Source: an uncultured Prevotella sp.
GTDB taxonomy: Bacteria; Bacteroidota; Bacteroidia; Bacteroidales; Bacteroidaceae
DNA: 45,003 bases
Assembly (NCBI GenBank): GCA_900317545.1
Contig: ONHE01000116.1
Span: 1-45,003, forward strand
Direction: 5' to 3'
The first letter of the stretch is position 1, and every line of letters starts with the position of its first letter. Under the pieces are notes generated by a model. It did no database searches. It was given only the letters and a program-made list of their open reading frames with translations, and had not been told where the DNA came from. Positions 1 to 8,979 of the stretch are shown here, one piece after another. The position numbers and the translations under genes were made by a program.

Positions 1-1
1 C

Positions 2-295
2 CATCTGCGCCACCACGCCATGAAGCAGACCTATACCTCTTATATATACGACAGGGCATCACGCACCTTCACGGACCCCACCAACCAGATCATCGCAGAC
101 GACCTCGGGAGACACGAGCAGCTGCACGTCGCACACCTGCCCGAGCAACGCCGGAAGGTCTATGTCATGACCCGCTATGAGGACAAGACCAGTGCCGAGA
201 TCGCGCAGATCATGAACCTGGAGATCAGAACGGTAGAGAACCACCTTTTTCTGGCACGCAAGGAAGTCCGGAAAATGATGGCGGCCTGTAAATAA
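2..295 (+). CDS. ECF RNA polymerase sigma factor, C-terminal part (5' end outside window)
   Basis: The reading frame is open from base 2 to the TAA at 293-295, so the gene begins left of the window and the internal ATG at 20 is not its start. The visible ~97 residues end in a sigma-70 region 4 helix-turn-helix: after the block LPEQRRKVYVM comes TSAEIAQIMNL and then a recognition helix with TVENHLFLARKEVRK. This matches the C-terminus of Bacteroidota ECF sigma factors, which direct RNA polymerase to a small regulon and are often beside susC genes. Here the susC-like gene starts 158 bp downstream on the same strand with no anti-sigma (FecR-type) gene between them. Whether it controls that gene cannot be told from the sequence. 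Confidence 0.85.
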   Translation, partial: HLRHHAMKQTYTSYIYDRASRTFTDPTNQIIADDLGRHEQLHVAHLPEQRRKVYVMTRYEDKTSAEIAQIMNLEIRTVENHLFLARKEVRKMMAACK

Positions 296-300
296 ACCAT

Positions 301-344
301 CAAATGACTGCAAATGACATATCAAATACCAGCAAATAACACAT
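301..344 (+). repeat. Two tandem imperfect 22-bp direct repeats upstream of susC-like gene
   Basis: The pentamer CAAAT occurs at 301, 311, 323 and 333, giving spacings of 10, 12 and 10. Two 22-bp units (301-322 and 323-344) therefore match at 17 of 22 positions. They start six bases after the sigma-factor stop codon. Direct repeats separated by two helical turns are typical binding sites for dimeric activators such as AraC-type or LytTR-type proteins, so an operator for susC is likely by inference. The only -7-like element I see downstream is an imperfect TATCTTAA at 402-409. Confidence 0.5.
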
Positions 345-453
345 TGGATGGCGGACAATGAAAGACAATTTCACTGCTCCTGCCCATCACACTCTCTACA
401 CTATCTTAAACGAATAATCAAGTTACAATTAATCATTTATCATCTTTAAGCTT

Positions 454-3400
454 ATGAAATATGAAGATCTAAGATTCTCTTCGAGGCGCAATTTGCTATC
501 GATGACAATCGGACTGGCAGCCTGCTTTGCCTTTCCACATGCCCTGCAGGCAGACAACAGCATTCAGACGATCCAGCAAAATGGCGTGGTAAGAGGCACC
601 GTAACGGACGTCAACGGCGAACCGGTCATCGGTGCGACCGTCACGCAGAAAGGCACCAATAACCGTGCAGCAACCGACTTGGACGGACGCTTCACCCTCC
701 CGAACGCGGCAGGAAAGACGCTCGTCATCACCTATGTAGGCTATAAGACAGTCGAGGTGACAGCAACAAACGGCATCAAAATCACGCTTCAGGAAGACAA
801 TAACGTACTGGAGCAGGTGGTGGTCGTAGGATATGGCACACAGAAAAAAGCAACCTTGACCGGTGCCGTGAGCATGGTGCAAGGCGACGAGGTGCTGAAA
901 GGGCGCGCAACGAGTAATGTGGGGACAGCCTTGCAAGGAGCTATCCCTGGCATGACCGTCACACGAGGCAGCAGCAGACCTACGGAAAACCCGAAGATCA
1001 GCATTCGCGGAGGCATCTCTGCCAATAGCAACGACCCGCTGATATTGATCGATGGCGTAGATGCCTACGCGTGGGAACTGAACTCACTCAATCCCTCTGA
1101 CATCGAGAGCATCTCCGTCTTGAAGGACGCTGCTGCATCTATCTACGGCGCACGGGCCGCAGGAGGTGTGGTCTTGGTGACCACCAAGCGTGCCAAGGCA
1201 GGCCGGGCAACCGTGACCTACAATGGTTCCGCAACCGCCAATTTCGTCGGAAGGAAGTATCCTGCAGCCAGTGGTTCAGAGTGGGCACGCATGATGTTGA
1301 TGGCCGATCAGAATGATTTAAACCATCCGGCCGGTGCCTCTTCTCTTTGGGCAATCATGGGATTCTCAGCCACCGAATATGAAAAGGTGATGAATAACGA
1401 AGCATTCGACTGGACAAATGGTGCCTATAAGTATCGCATCGATCCGCTTAACGCCGATCAAGTGGAGGCCGTCTACGGCACCACATGGGGCACGAATCAC
1501 AACATCAGTCTACAGACAGGAAATGAAAACATCAAGAGTATCACATCATTAGGATATGCCAGCGACCGGTCTCTGATAACGGAAGTGTTTGACGGACAAC
1601 GCAAATACAACTTCCGAAACAATACCGACTTCCGGTTAGGCAAGTTCGTCACGATAGAGACAGGTGTGAGCTACGAAGCCAAGAAGACCGATGTGCCGAC
1701 TTATGGTATAGGCTTCGGCTTGCAGGATTTTTACGTCTTCCCATTGAAAACGGCAAGTGGAGAGAAGTATTATGACAACTTCGGAGGTAACAATGTGCTC
1801 GCTCACCTCCATGATGGAGGCAAGACTGTCACCCACGATTACATGTTCCGGTTGAGCGGAAAGCTGACGGTTGATCTCAGTTTCATCAATCCAGTATTGA
1901 ATGGACTGAGCTTCTACACCAAAGGAAGCATCCGTCAGTTCAACAGTAATAAGAAAGCTCAATCTCACGCAATCCAGCTCTACGATTACTATACGGATGA
2001 AGTGACGAACAATGCACAGGTCGGTTCACGCTCAAAAATAGAACAATTGACAGAAACTAACACACGTGCGCTCTATCAATTGTATGAGTTCTTCCTGAAC
2101 TATGACCGCAAATTCGGCGACCATCATGTCAGTGCGATGCTTGGAAATACCAACGAACTGCGTGACAACTACATAACGGAAGCCTATCGCAGCAATGGTA
2201 AAAGCTACGTTGGAGAAGCCGATCTGAATCTCTATGACACCACCACGGACCGGATCAAGAAGAGTGAGGCTTACAAATGGTCATATATCTCAATCATCAG
2301 CCGATTGAACTACGACTTCGCCGGCAAATATCTTTTGGAAGGAACATGGCGACATGACGGAAGCTCACGATTGGTGAAGGAAAACCGATGGGATGATTTC
2401 TTCGGCGCAAGTGCCGGATGGAGAATCTCCGAAGAAAGCTTTATGAAGGGACTCAACTGGCTCAGCAACCTCAAGCTTCGTGCAAGCTGGGGTCAGTCAG
2501 GTAATGTGGCGTCTATCGGCAACTATGAAGCCTATGCCGCTATCGCAACCGGAACAACTGTCTACAATGGCAAACTCTACCCCACTTCATGGATCAGCGG
2601 CATCACAGATCCTACCCGCAAATGGGAGAGAGTAAACTCTACGAACATCGGTTTTGACTACGGACTGTTCAATAACAGGCTTTATGGAACGTTCGATTAC
2701 TTCTGGCGCAAGAACAACGGCATGCTGATCAACATCTCATATCCTGACACTTACGGTGGTACTGCGCCTTCGACCAACTCGGGTATTTATAAAACCCACG
2801 GCTTCGAGTTCACCATCAACTGGAACGACCATATCGGATCGGACTTCAACTATCATGCCGGATTCACGCTGTCTAATGCAAAGACAGAGGTGACATCATA
2901 CGCAGGAAAGACCGCAATCAACTGGGGCGTCAACTCAATCATCGAAGGCAAGCCGCTGAATGCACTCTATGTGTTCAAGTCAGATGGCTTATTCCAAAAC
3001 CAGACCGAAGTGGACGACTATTATGCAGCGATGAACGGCAACGTTTCAGGATCCCTCCTCGGAGGCGTCAAGAAAGCAACTGCCAACGAACTGACGCCAG
3101 GTTGCGTGCGGCGCGTCGACCTCAATGGTGACAAGGATATCACGAAAGATGACTTATATTATTATGGTGACACGGATCCGCACTTCAACTTCGGCATCAC
3201 TTTGGGTGCAGAGTATAAGGGATTCGACTTCTCCGTCTTCTTCCAAGGTGTCGGCCAGCAGTACAATGTGCGCAACGGACAGATGGGATGTGCATTCTGG
3301 AGCGGCTGGACAAATACCAATGGCTACTTCATGGATCATACCTGGTACACCGGTGACAGCAAGGGCTACCATGCCGAGAACACAGGCGCGCTCTTCCCAC

Positions 3401-3699
3401 TCATCTCCCGCAACGGTTCCCGCAACAACTGGAACTACAAAAACTACAATGACATCAATGTGATCAATTCATGGTATGCGCGCTGCAAACAGATACAGCT
3501 CGGCTACACCCTGCCTAAGACACTGCTTCGGACAACACCATTCCAGAACATCCGGGTATGGATCTCGGGCGAGAACCTCTTCGACATCTCAAATGTAAAA
3601 GATGGCTATGATCCCGAAGTACAGGCTAAGATGGGAACGTTCGACGGCGTTGACGTCTTCGCAAGTTCGGTCTCTTTCGGCTTGGACGTGACTTTCTGA
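454..3699 (+). CDS. SusC/RagA-family TonB-dependent outer-membrane transporter
   Basis: This 1081-residue protein would be the outer-membrane pore that imports bound oligosaccharides using TonB energy. It starts at ATG 454 with a basic N-region and a hydrophobic signal peptide ending near HALQA. A carboxypeptidase-regulatory-like domain follows at about 45-125 (GVVRGTVTDVNGEPVIGATV). The typical SusC sequence VVVGYGTQKK then leads into the plug (about 130-240, with SIRGG and IDG motifs), and the rest is a 22-strand barrel ending in aromatic VTF. There is no N-terminal STN domain, so direct signalling to an anti-sigma factor of the FecR type is not expected. The susD-like gene follows after 64 bp and the two are surely co-transcribed. 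Length and domain order are normal for the family. The transported glycan is not readable from the sequence. Confidence 0.96.
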   Translation: MKYEDLRFSSRRNLLSMTIGLAACFAFPHALQADNSIQTIQQNGVVRGTVTDVNGEPVIGATVTQKGTNNRAATDLDGRFTLPNAAGKTLVITYVGYKTVEVTATNGIKITLQEDNNVLEQVVVVGYGTQKKATLTGAVSMVQGDEVLKGRATSNVGTALQGAIPGMTVTRGSSRPTENPKISIRGGISANSNDPLILIDGVDAYAWELNSLNPSDIESISVLKDAAASIYGARAAGGVVLVTTKRAKAGRATVTYNGSATANFVGRKYPAASGSEWARMMLMADQNDLNHPAGASSLWAIMGFSATEYEKVMNNEAFDWTNGAYKYRIDPLNADQVEAVYGTTWGTNHNISLQTGNENIKSITSLGYASDRSLITEVFDGQRKYNFRNNTDFRLGKFVTIETGVSYEAKKTDVPTYGIGFGLQDFYVFPLKTASGEKYYDNFGGNNVLAHLHDGGKTVTHDYMFRLSGKLTVDLSFINPVLNGLSFYTKGSIRQFNSNKKAQSHAIQLYDYYTDEVTNNAQVGSRSKIEQLTETNTRALYQLYEFFLNYDRKFGDHHVSAMLGNTNELRDNYITEAYRSNGKSYVGEADLNLYDTTTDRIKKSEAYKWSYISIISRLNYDFAGKYLLEGTWRHDGSSRLVKENRWDDFFGASAGWRISEESFMKGLNWLSNLKLRASWGQSGNVASIGNYEAYAAIATGTTVYNGKLYPTSWISGITDPTRKWERVNSTNIGFDYGLFNNRLYGTFDYFWRKNNGMLINISYPDTYGGTAPSTNSGIYKTHGFEFTINWNDHIGSDFNYHAGFTLSNAKTEVTSYAGKTAINWGVNSIIEGKPLNALYVFKSDGLFQNQTEVDDYYAAMNGNVSGSLLGGVKKATANELTPGCVRRVDLNGDKDITKDDLYYYGDTDPHFNFGITLGAEYKGFDFSVFFQGVGQQYNVRNGQMGCAFWSGWTNTNGYFMDHTWYTGDSKGYHAENTGALFPLISRNGSRNNWNYKNYNDINVINSWYARCKQIQLGYTLPKTLLRTTPFQNIRVWISGENLFDISNVKDGYDPEVQAKMGTFDGVDVFASSVSFGLDVTF

Positions 3700-3763
3700 C
3701 AGGCCGGTCATCATGCAGCATGAACGATAAACGATAAATGAATAAAGCTAAAAAACAGACAAT

Positions 3764-5698
3764 ATGAAGAACAGAAAATATATCTTCGCAGCAGCAACGG
3801 CCATGATGCTGTCTCTGACAGGTTGCACCGACTGGCTGGAACAGAAGCCGATCTCCAACGTGACGACGGGTTCGTATTTCACGAAAGCAGCGGATTTCGA
3901 ATCTGCAGCCAATCGCTTGTATGACCAGTTATACGGTTTCGCGACGACATTCAGCAGCAACGAGATGTTTGGATTTAATTTCGACATCGGCACTGACCTG
4001 AATATCGCCCAGAATGAGGAACTTTCCGGAACGGCAGGTGTAGGAACTTCAGACGTCTACTACACCAAACCCTACCAATGCCTGCGTCATGTCAACAATC
4101 TGTTGCAACAGGCAGAGAATTACAAGGGTACAGAGAATATCAACAACTCGGTAGGTACGGCCTACTTTTTCCGTGCCTGGTGGCACTTCTTCCTGCTCAA
4201 ACGCTTCGGCGGAGTCGCACTGATGACTTCAGTTCCCGACACGAAATCCGACATCGTATGGGGACCGCGCAAGTCACGCTATGAAGTTGTAGCCTCTATA
4301 CTTGCTGACCTTGACGAGGCCGAAAAGTTGGTCAGCGCCACCAAGAGCTCGACAGGCAACAACGGAAGTCTTACGATTGAAGCCGTCTGCGCATTCAAAG
4401 CACGCGTTGCACTCTTCGAAGGCACTTGGGAGAAGTATAACGGGCGCGGTGCGGAAGATACGACCAACGGTGACGGAACAAACAGCGGAGCGGGGACAGC
4501 TATGCCCAGCAACTATCCCACGGTGCAGCAACTATTGCAAATGGCTAAAAGTGAGGCTGCCAAATTTGTCGCCGGAGGCCAGTATGCCAGTGAGTATTCG
4601 CTCTGGATGGGCGTAGAAGACAGCAAGATACCTGCCTACCAGCATCAGTCGGCATTCTACCTCTACTGCTTAGAGGGAACGGTTTCCAACCCGAGTGGAT
4701 TGGACAAGACTTCCAACAATGAAGCGATCTTCCGCAAATGTTATGACTTTGCACAGAAGAAATATGGCAATATGAACCTCACGCACACGGCTCCTTGCAG
4801 CGGCACCCGCAAACTGATGGACATGTTCCTCTGTACAGACGGACTTCCCATCAACATCTCTCCGCTCTTCAAAGGTTACCATGAGTTCGCCTCCGAGTTT
4901 GAAAACCGCGATGCGCGCATGACATCTCTGTTCAGCGTTTTAGGCAGACGGTATTGGAGATCGGATCATGAATATGGAACGCCGGCCAACTATGCCATCT
5001 CGCCAGAAGCAGACAGCCGCAACCCGATCTCGATTCCCAATCTCCGCACCTATGGCGCAACAGGCTACGGAGGCCGTAAATATACCGAGGAGGCTGAACG
5101 TGCAACCAATCAGGAGAGCGCTGATTACATCCACATCCGTTTGCCGGAGATGCTGCTCACCTATGCTGAAGCAACAATAGAACTTGACGGGAACATTTCT
5201 GACAATGACCTGGACAAGACGATCAACGTGATCCGCAAACGTGCCCATATTGCCAATCTGACCAACAAGTTGGTCAACGACAACGGTCTGGACATGAAGG
5301 AAGAGATCCGCCGGGAACGTGCGATCGAACTTTTCGGCGAAGGTTTCCGACGCACGGACTTATGCCGCTGGGGCATCGCAGAGAAGGAACTCGCCCGCCC
5401 CACCTGCTCTTATTACGTCTCATATGACAACATCCCCACGAAGTTGGCTACAGAGAACGACCCGAACAACGGCAGTCAGAAGATCTATAACGAGGCAGTC
5501 TGGGCCGGCAAAGGATACGTCACGACGACCGATATGGACCAGTCGACCTACACGGCCGGCATGCCTAAAGTGAAGGCCGGTGCACTGATCACCGAGACGA
5601 TCAATAACCGCGTCTTCACGAAAAAGAACTACCTGCAGCCGATTCCGACCGGCCAGCTCTCGCTGAACACACAGCTGAAGCAGAACCCGCAATGGTAA
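3764..5698 (+). CDS. SusD/RagB-family surface glycan-binding lipoprotein
   Basis: A 644-residue partner of the SusC-like pore. The N-terminus has a signal peptide and lipobox LTGC, with Cys21 as the lipidation site followed by TDWLEQKP, which is typical of SusD proteins. The helical TPR-like core is recognisable from YFFRAWWHFFLLKRFGG, IEAVCAFKARVALFEG, YIHIRLPEMLLTYAEA and the C-terminal EIRRERAIELFGEGFRRTDLCRWG. The end YLQPIPTGQLSLNTQLKQNPQW is the standard SusD finish. It would sit as a lid on the SusC barrel at the cell surface and bind the target glycan. A strong terminator lies 24 bp after the stop, so susC-susD form a two-gene transcription unit. The family assignment is certain; ligand unknown. 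Confidence 0.96.
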   Translation: MKNRKYIFAAATAMMLSLTGCTDWLEQKPISNVTTGSYFTKAADFESAANRLYDQLYGFATTFSSNEMFGFNFDIGTDLNIAQNEELSGTAGVGTSDVYYTKPYQCLRHVNNLLQQAENYKGTENINNSVGTAYFFRAWWHFFLLKRFGGVALMTSVPDTKSDIVWGPRKSRYEVVASILADLDEAEKLVSATKSSTGNNGSLTIEAVCAFKARVALFEGTWEKYNGRGAEDTTNGDGTNSGAGTAMPSNYPTVQQLLQMAKSEAAKFVAGGQYASEYSLWMGVEDSKIPAYQHQSAFYLYCLEGTVSNPSGLDKTSNNEAIFRKCYDFAQKKYGNMNLTHTAPCSGTRKLMDMFLCTDGLPINISPLFKGYHEFASEFENRDARMTSLFSVLGRRYWRSDHEYGTPANYAISPEADSRNPISIPNLRTYGATGYGGRKYTEEAERATNQESADYIHIRLPEMLLTYAEATIELDGNISDNDLDKTINVIRKRAHIANLTNKLVNDNGLDMKEEIRRERAIELFGEGFRRTDLCRWGIAEKELARPTCSYYVSYDNIPTKLATENDPNNGSQKIYNEAVWAGKGYVTTTDMDQSTYTAGMPKVKAGALITETINNRVFTKKNYLQPIPTGQLSLNTQLKQNPQW

Positions 5699-5721
5699 GC
5701 ACGACTGGCTGACAGCATGAG

Positions 5722-5756
5722 AAGGCCGGGCGCCGATAAGCTGGCCCCGGCCTTTT
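5722..5756 (+). terminator. Rho-independent terminator after susD-like gene
   Basis: A perfect 9-bp GC-rich stem (AAGGCCGGG at 5722-5730 with CCCGGCCTT at 5746-5754) encloses a 15-nt loop and runs into four T residues (5753-5756). It starts 24 nt after the susD stop. No convincing TAnnTTTG box was found between this point and the next gene at 5918, so how that gene is transcribed is open; read-through is possible. Confidence 0.75.
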
Positions 5757-5917
5757 CCGTATGCCATCGGCCCGAACGGATGCCCCACCGCGCCCATCCC
5801 GTCCTTCCCGCCGCCCCAATGGCAGGCAGAGGCAGGCGGAACGCAGGAAAAGAGCACGCACCATTGCGTACTTTCCAAGGCTGAAACGTATCCATTCATA
5901 AAGCAATCGATCCTATC

Positions 5918-7381
5918 ATGATGAAACAAATCTTACAGATGTTCCTCCTATGGGCCTTCTCCATCGGTGCCACAGCGGCCAGCCGGCTCCTCACTTATCC
6001 GGCTCCGGCGGGAGCGCCACGCAACAACGACTTCAGCATACGCGTCCGCATACCCGGCGGCGAGTGGCAGGAGGTCGACGCATATGCATGGAATGTGGAC
6101 CGGGTAGCCGACACCCGCCACAACGCCGAGACCAGTTCGGTGGCCTATTTCGACTTTGAGGGCGAAGTGGAAGTGGCCGTCACGAGCGCCAAGGATATCC
6201 AGAGCTATCGCATCCGACCGCTTTCGGAAAACATACAGGCGCAACGCAAAGGCAACACACTACGCTTCCGCCTCAACCGCCCTGCTGATCTGTCGGTCGA
6301 AGTCAACGGGGATATCTACCACAACCTGCAGCTCTTTGCCAACGCCGCCGACATTCCCGTCTTCAGATCAGCCCGTCAAGTGGCCAAGGCTTACAAGATG
6401 CCGCTGCGCGACGTGATTTATTTCGGTCCGGGACGGCATGTGCCCGCCGACTCCGTGAAGGTCGGTTCGGGCCAGCTCGTCTATCTTGCCGGAGGTGCCT
6501 ACGTCAAGGGTTACCTCTCCGTGTGGCAGGCCGACGGGGCGAAGGTGATCGGCCACGGCATCGTGAACCCTGAGCGTCAGCAGGCGGGCATCATGATCCG
6601 CTACAGCCGCAACATTGAGGTCAACGGTCCCATCACCACCCAGCTGCCCTGCGGAGAGTCGGAACACGTTGCGGTCCGCAATGCGAAGGTCATCAGCTGG
6701 TATGGCTGGGGCGACGGCATGAATGTCTTCGCGAGCAACCATGTGCACTATCAGCACGTCTTCTGCCGCACGTCTGACGACTGCTCCACGATCTACTGCA
6801 CCCGCCTCGGCTATCGTGGCGGCTGTCGGGACATCACGATCGACGATGCCGTATACTGGGCCGACGTGGCCCATCCGATCATGATCGGGCTCCATGGCAA
6901 CATTGAGGCGAACGAAGTGATCGAGGACGTGACCTACAAAGACATAGACATCCTCGAACAGGCTGAGAATCAGGTCGACTATCAGGGCTGCTTCGGCATC
7001 AACAACGGCGACAACATCCTCGTCCGCAACATCCTTTTCAGCGACATACGCATCGAAAATCTGCGCCGGGGAATGCTCTTCAACCTGCGCGTCTGCTTCA
7101 ACCGGAAGTACTGTCACGCGCCGGGACGGGGCATCGAGGACATCACCTTCCGCAACGTCAGCTACAACGGCGGTGCGCCGAACTTGAGCATCATCACCGG
7201 CTACAACGAACAGCGGCGGGTGAAGAACATACGTTTTGAGAACCTGCGGATCAACGGCGAACTGATCACCGATGACATGCCGACCAAGCCCAAATGGTAT
7301 AAGACGGGCGACATGGCCAACATTTACATAGGCGAACACACCGAGCAGATCTCGTTCGGCAAGACCCCCACCGCCCAATAG
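5918..7381 (+). CDS. Secreted right-handed beta-helix glycoside hydrolase, GH28/GH49 fold
   Basis: This 487-residue protein has a signal peptide (cleavage near ATA/ASR, residues 20-22). An N-terminal beta-sandwich-like part (about 25-140, opening LTYPAPAGAPRNNDF) is followed by a pectin-lyase-type beta-helix (about 150-470) with repeated N/D-I-x-I/F-x-N/D turns. Acidic residues fall where clan GH-N enzymes keep their catalytic Asp residues: D266 in GWGDGMN and D287-D288 in TSDDCS. The classic GH28 GHG and RIK motifs are not evident (GLHG occurs instead). The N-terminal sandwich plus helix recalls GH49 dextranases. I therefore call the fold with confidence but not the substrate. It lies between two terminators on the same strand as susCD, 219 bp downstream. 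No TAnnTTTG box was recognised upstream. Confidence 0.72.
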   Translation: MMKQILQMFLLWAFSIGATAASRLLTYPAPAGAPRNNDFSIRVRIPGGEWQEVDAYAWNVDRVADTRHNAETSSVAYFDFEGEVEVAVTSAKDIQSYRIRPLSENIQAQRKGNTLRFRLNRPADLSVEVNGDIYHNLQLFANAADIPVFRSARQVAKAYKMPLRDVIYFGPGRHVPADSVKVGSGQLVYLAGGAYVKGYLSVWQADGAKVIGHGIVNPERQQAGIMIRYSRNIEVNGPITTQLPCGESEHVAVRNAKVISWYGWGDGMNVFASNHVHYQHVFCRTSDDCSTIYCTRLGYRGGCRDITIDDAVYWADVAHPIMIGLHGNIEANEVIEDVTYKDIDILEQAENQVDYQGCFGINNGDNILVRNILFSDIRIENLRRGMLFNLRVCFNRKYCHAPGRGIEDITFRNVSYNGGAPNLSIITGYNEQRRVKNIRFENLRINGELITDDMPTKPKWYKTGDMANIYIGEHTEQISFGKTPTAQ

Positions 7382-7752
7382 GCCCGACGCCTGCGCCGCA
7401 GACTGCCATTCCACAGCAGCAGTCTGCACAGGAAACCAAGATTAGTTATTAGTAAATCTATATTTTTTAACATTCAGTCGGTCCGGCCGGACACCGCGAG
7501 GTGGCTGGCCGGACTTTTTCTTTCCGCTCCGCGACCATGTCCGGACGGTCCGCAACCTGTCACCGAAGCTGACGCCGCAGGAAGGCCTTTGGTCGACCGA
7601 CCGGCATGCCGAGGACCGCTGGCCGACCGGTTCAGCAGCGCCGTCGGGCGTCCTTGAAGACACCAAACGGACAGCCCGCCCTCTCCATCCGGAAAAGGCG
7701 AGCTGTCCGCTACAGGGCCCTGTCAACGCCGGGCCACCGAACACCGGGCTGC
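7382..7752. other. Convergent intergenic region with no gene
   Basis: This 371-bp stretch separates the + strand beta-helix gene from the 3' end of the - strand GH88 gene. It holds the terminator at 7481-7519. Beyond that, 7520-7752 is GC-rich; I see no gene, promoter or repeat in it, and no T-tract terminator for the converging GH88 gene. Confidence 0.6.
7481..7519 (+). terminator. Rho-independent terminator after beta-helix hydrolase gene
   Basis: Stem GTCCGGCC (7481-7488) pairs with GGCCGGAC (7507-7514), with an inner CACC/GGTG stem, and runs directly into five T residues (7515-7519). The T-tract is on the + strand only, so it serves the gene ending at 7381. Confidence 0.75.
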
Positions 7753-8979
7753 TCAGCCCAGCACATCGCGTCCCTCAGACAACCGTTTGAGGCGGATGAG
7801 GGCTTCGATGTAATAATAATCCGCATAGATGATCGGCACGTCAATCTCGCTTCCGGCCGGGAGGTTGCCCACGGAATGAAGCAGGAACGACGCTTTCTGC
7901 GGTCCGCCCCGATAGGCCTTGCTACTCAAGGTCTTCAGCATCTTGACCGCGGCATCGCGATACCGGCGCTGCTGATCACCCTTCACGTAGGTGCTCAGCT
8001 CCAAGAGCGCCGAGGCCACGATGGCCGCCGAACTGGCATCACGATAAGCCCGGGGGATGTCAGGCGCGCTGAAGTCCCAGTAGGGCACGCCGTCGGCCGG
8101 GAGGCGCTGCAGGTAGACATCGGCCACCTTCTGCACGAAGTCGAGGAACTTCGGGTCTTTGGTCTCCCGATAGGCCATCGTAAAGCCGTAGACAGCCCAC
8201 GCCTGGCCGCGCGCCCACATCGAGGAGTCGGCGTAGCCCTGGTGGGTGACACCCTTGAGAAACCGTCCCGAGAGGCTGTCATACACGCAGACGTGGCAGG
8301 AGGTGTAGTCCTTGCGGAAGGCATGTTGCATCGTCATCTCCGCGTGACGCTTCGCGATGTCATAGAGTCTGCTGTCACCGCCGTTCTTGGAAGCCCAGAA
8401 GAGCATCTCGAGATTGATCATATTGTCCATGATCGTGCAGTGTCCGCCGAAGTGGCTGACCTCACGCGGCCATGACAGCAGTGTCCCCACGCGGGGGTTG
8501 AAGAGCGTTGCGAGCGTGTCGGCCGTGGCCAGGATGACCTTCCGGTAGGCGTCCCTGTGGGTCAGCCGATAGGCATTGCCGTAACTCAGAAAGACCAGGA
8601 AACCCAGGTCGTGGTCGTAGGCGGGCGTCTCGGAGAGGAACAGCAGCGGTTCCGTGAACCGCGTGGCCGCCTCGAGGAACTGCTCGTCATGGCTGTATTC
8701 ATAGTCATACCAGAGCACGCCGGGCCAGAAACCCTGGCACCATTCTTCCTTGGTGGTCTTGCGGCAATCCCATTCGGCGCGGCCGGCCGGAATGTTGCGC
8801 GGCACCATGGTATAGTCGATGTTGCCGGCGGAGTCCTTCAGCTGGGCGAGTGTGCGTTGACTTTGACTGACGCAATAGTCCAATTCCTTGTCTGCGTCCA
8901 GCCCGTCACTGATGCCGGACGAATGACAGGCCGTCATCGTCAGCAGGATGATCCCGAGGGATAGCATATTCTTCTTCAT
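7753..8979 (-). CDS. GH88 unsaturated glucuronyl hydrolase, lipoprotein
   Basis: A 408-residue (alpha/alpha)6-barrel enzyme. GH88 enzymes hydrate the 4,5-double bond of the unsaturated uronic acid left at the non-reducing end by polysaccharide lyases, releasing it from the oligosaccharide. Two acidic residues match the known catalytic pair: D124 in HDLGF and D185 in IMDNMINLEML. They are 61 residues apart, the same spacing as Asp88 and Asp149 of the Bacillus GL1 enzyme. The N-terminus carries a lipobox (TMTAC, Cys18), so it is probably membrane-anchored. The last helix ends YADYYYIEALIRL, as usual in the family. It is the last gene of the - strand block but is cut off from GH3 by the terminator at 9675-9703, so it must have its own promoter in 8980-9674. 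GH105 is the nearest alternative family. Confidence 0.87.
   Translation of the reverse strand: MKKNMLSLGIILLTMTACHSSGISDGLDADKELDYCVSQSQRTLAQLKDSAGNIDYTMVPRNIPAGRAEWDCRKTTKEEWCQGFWPGVLWYDYEYSHDEQFLEAATRFTEPLLFLSETPAYDHDLGFLVFLSYGNAYRLTHRDAYRKVILATADTLATLFNPRVGTLLSWPREVSHFGGHCTIMDNMINLEMLFWASKNGGDSRLYDIAKRHAEMTMQHAFRKDYTSCHVCVYDSLSGRFLKGVTHQGYADSSMWARGQAWAVYGFTMAYRETKDPKFLDFVQKVADVYLQRLPADGVPYWDFSAPDIPRAYRDASSAAIVASALLELSTYVKGDQQRRYRDAAVKMLKTLSSKAYRGGPQKASFLLHSVGNLPAGSEIDVPIIYADYYYIEALIRLKRLSEGRDVLG

Noticed and set aside
6368-7429. Long - strand open frame opposite the beta-helix hydrolase
   Set aside because: Repetitive V/A/D-rich translation with no domain; antisense shadow of a real gene.
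7606-8475. + strand open frame opposite the GH88 gene
   Set aside because: Arg/His-rich translation without signal or domain; GH88 on the other strand has its catalytic residues.
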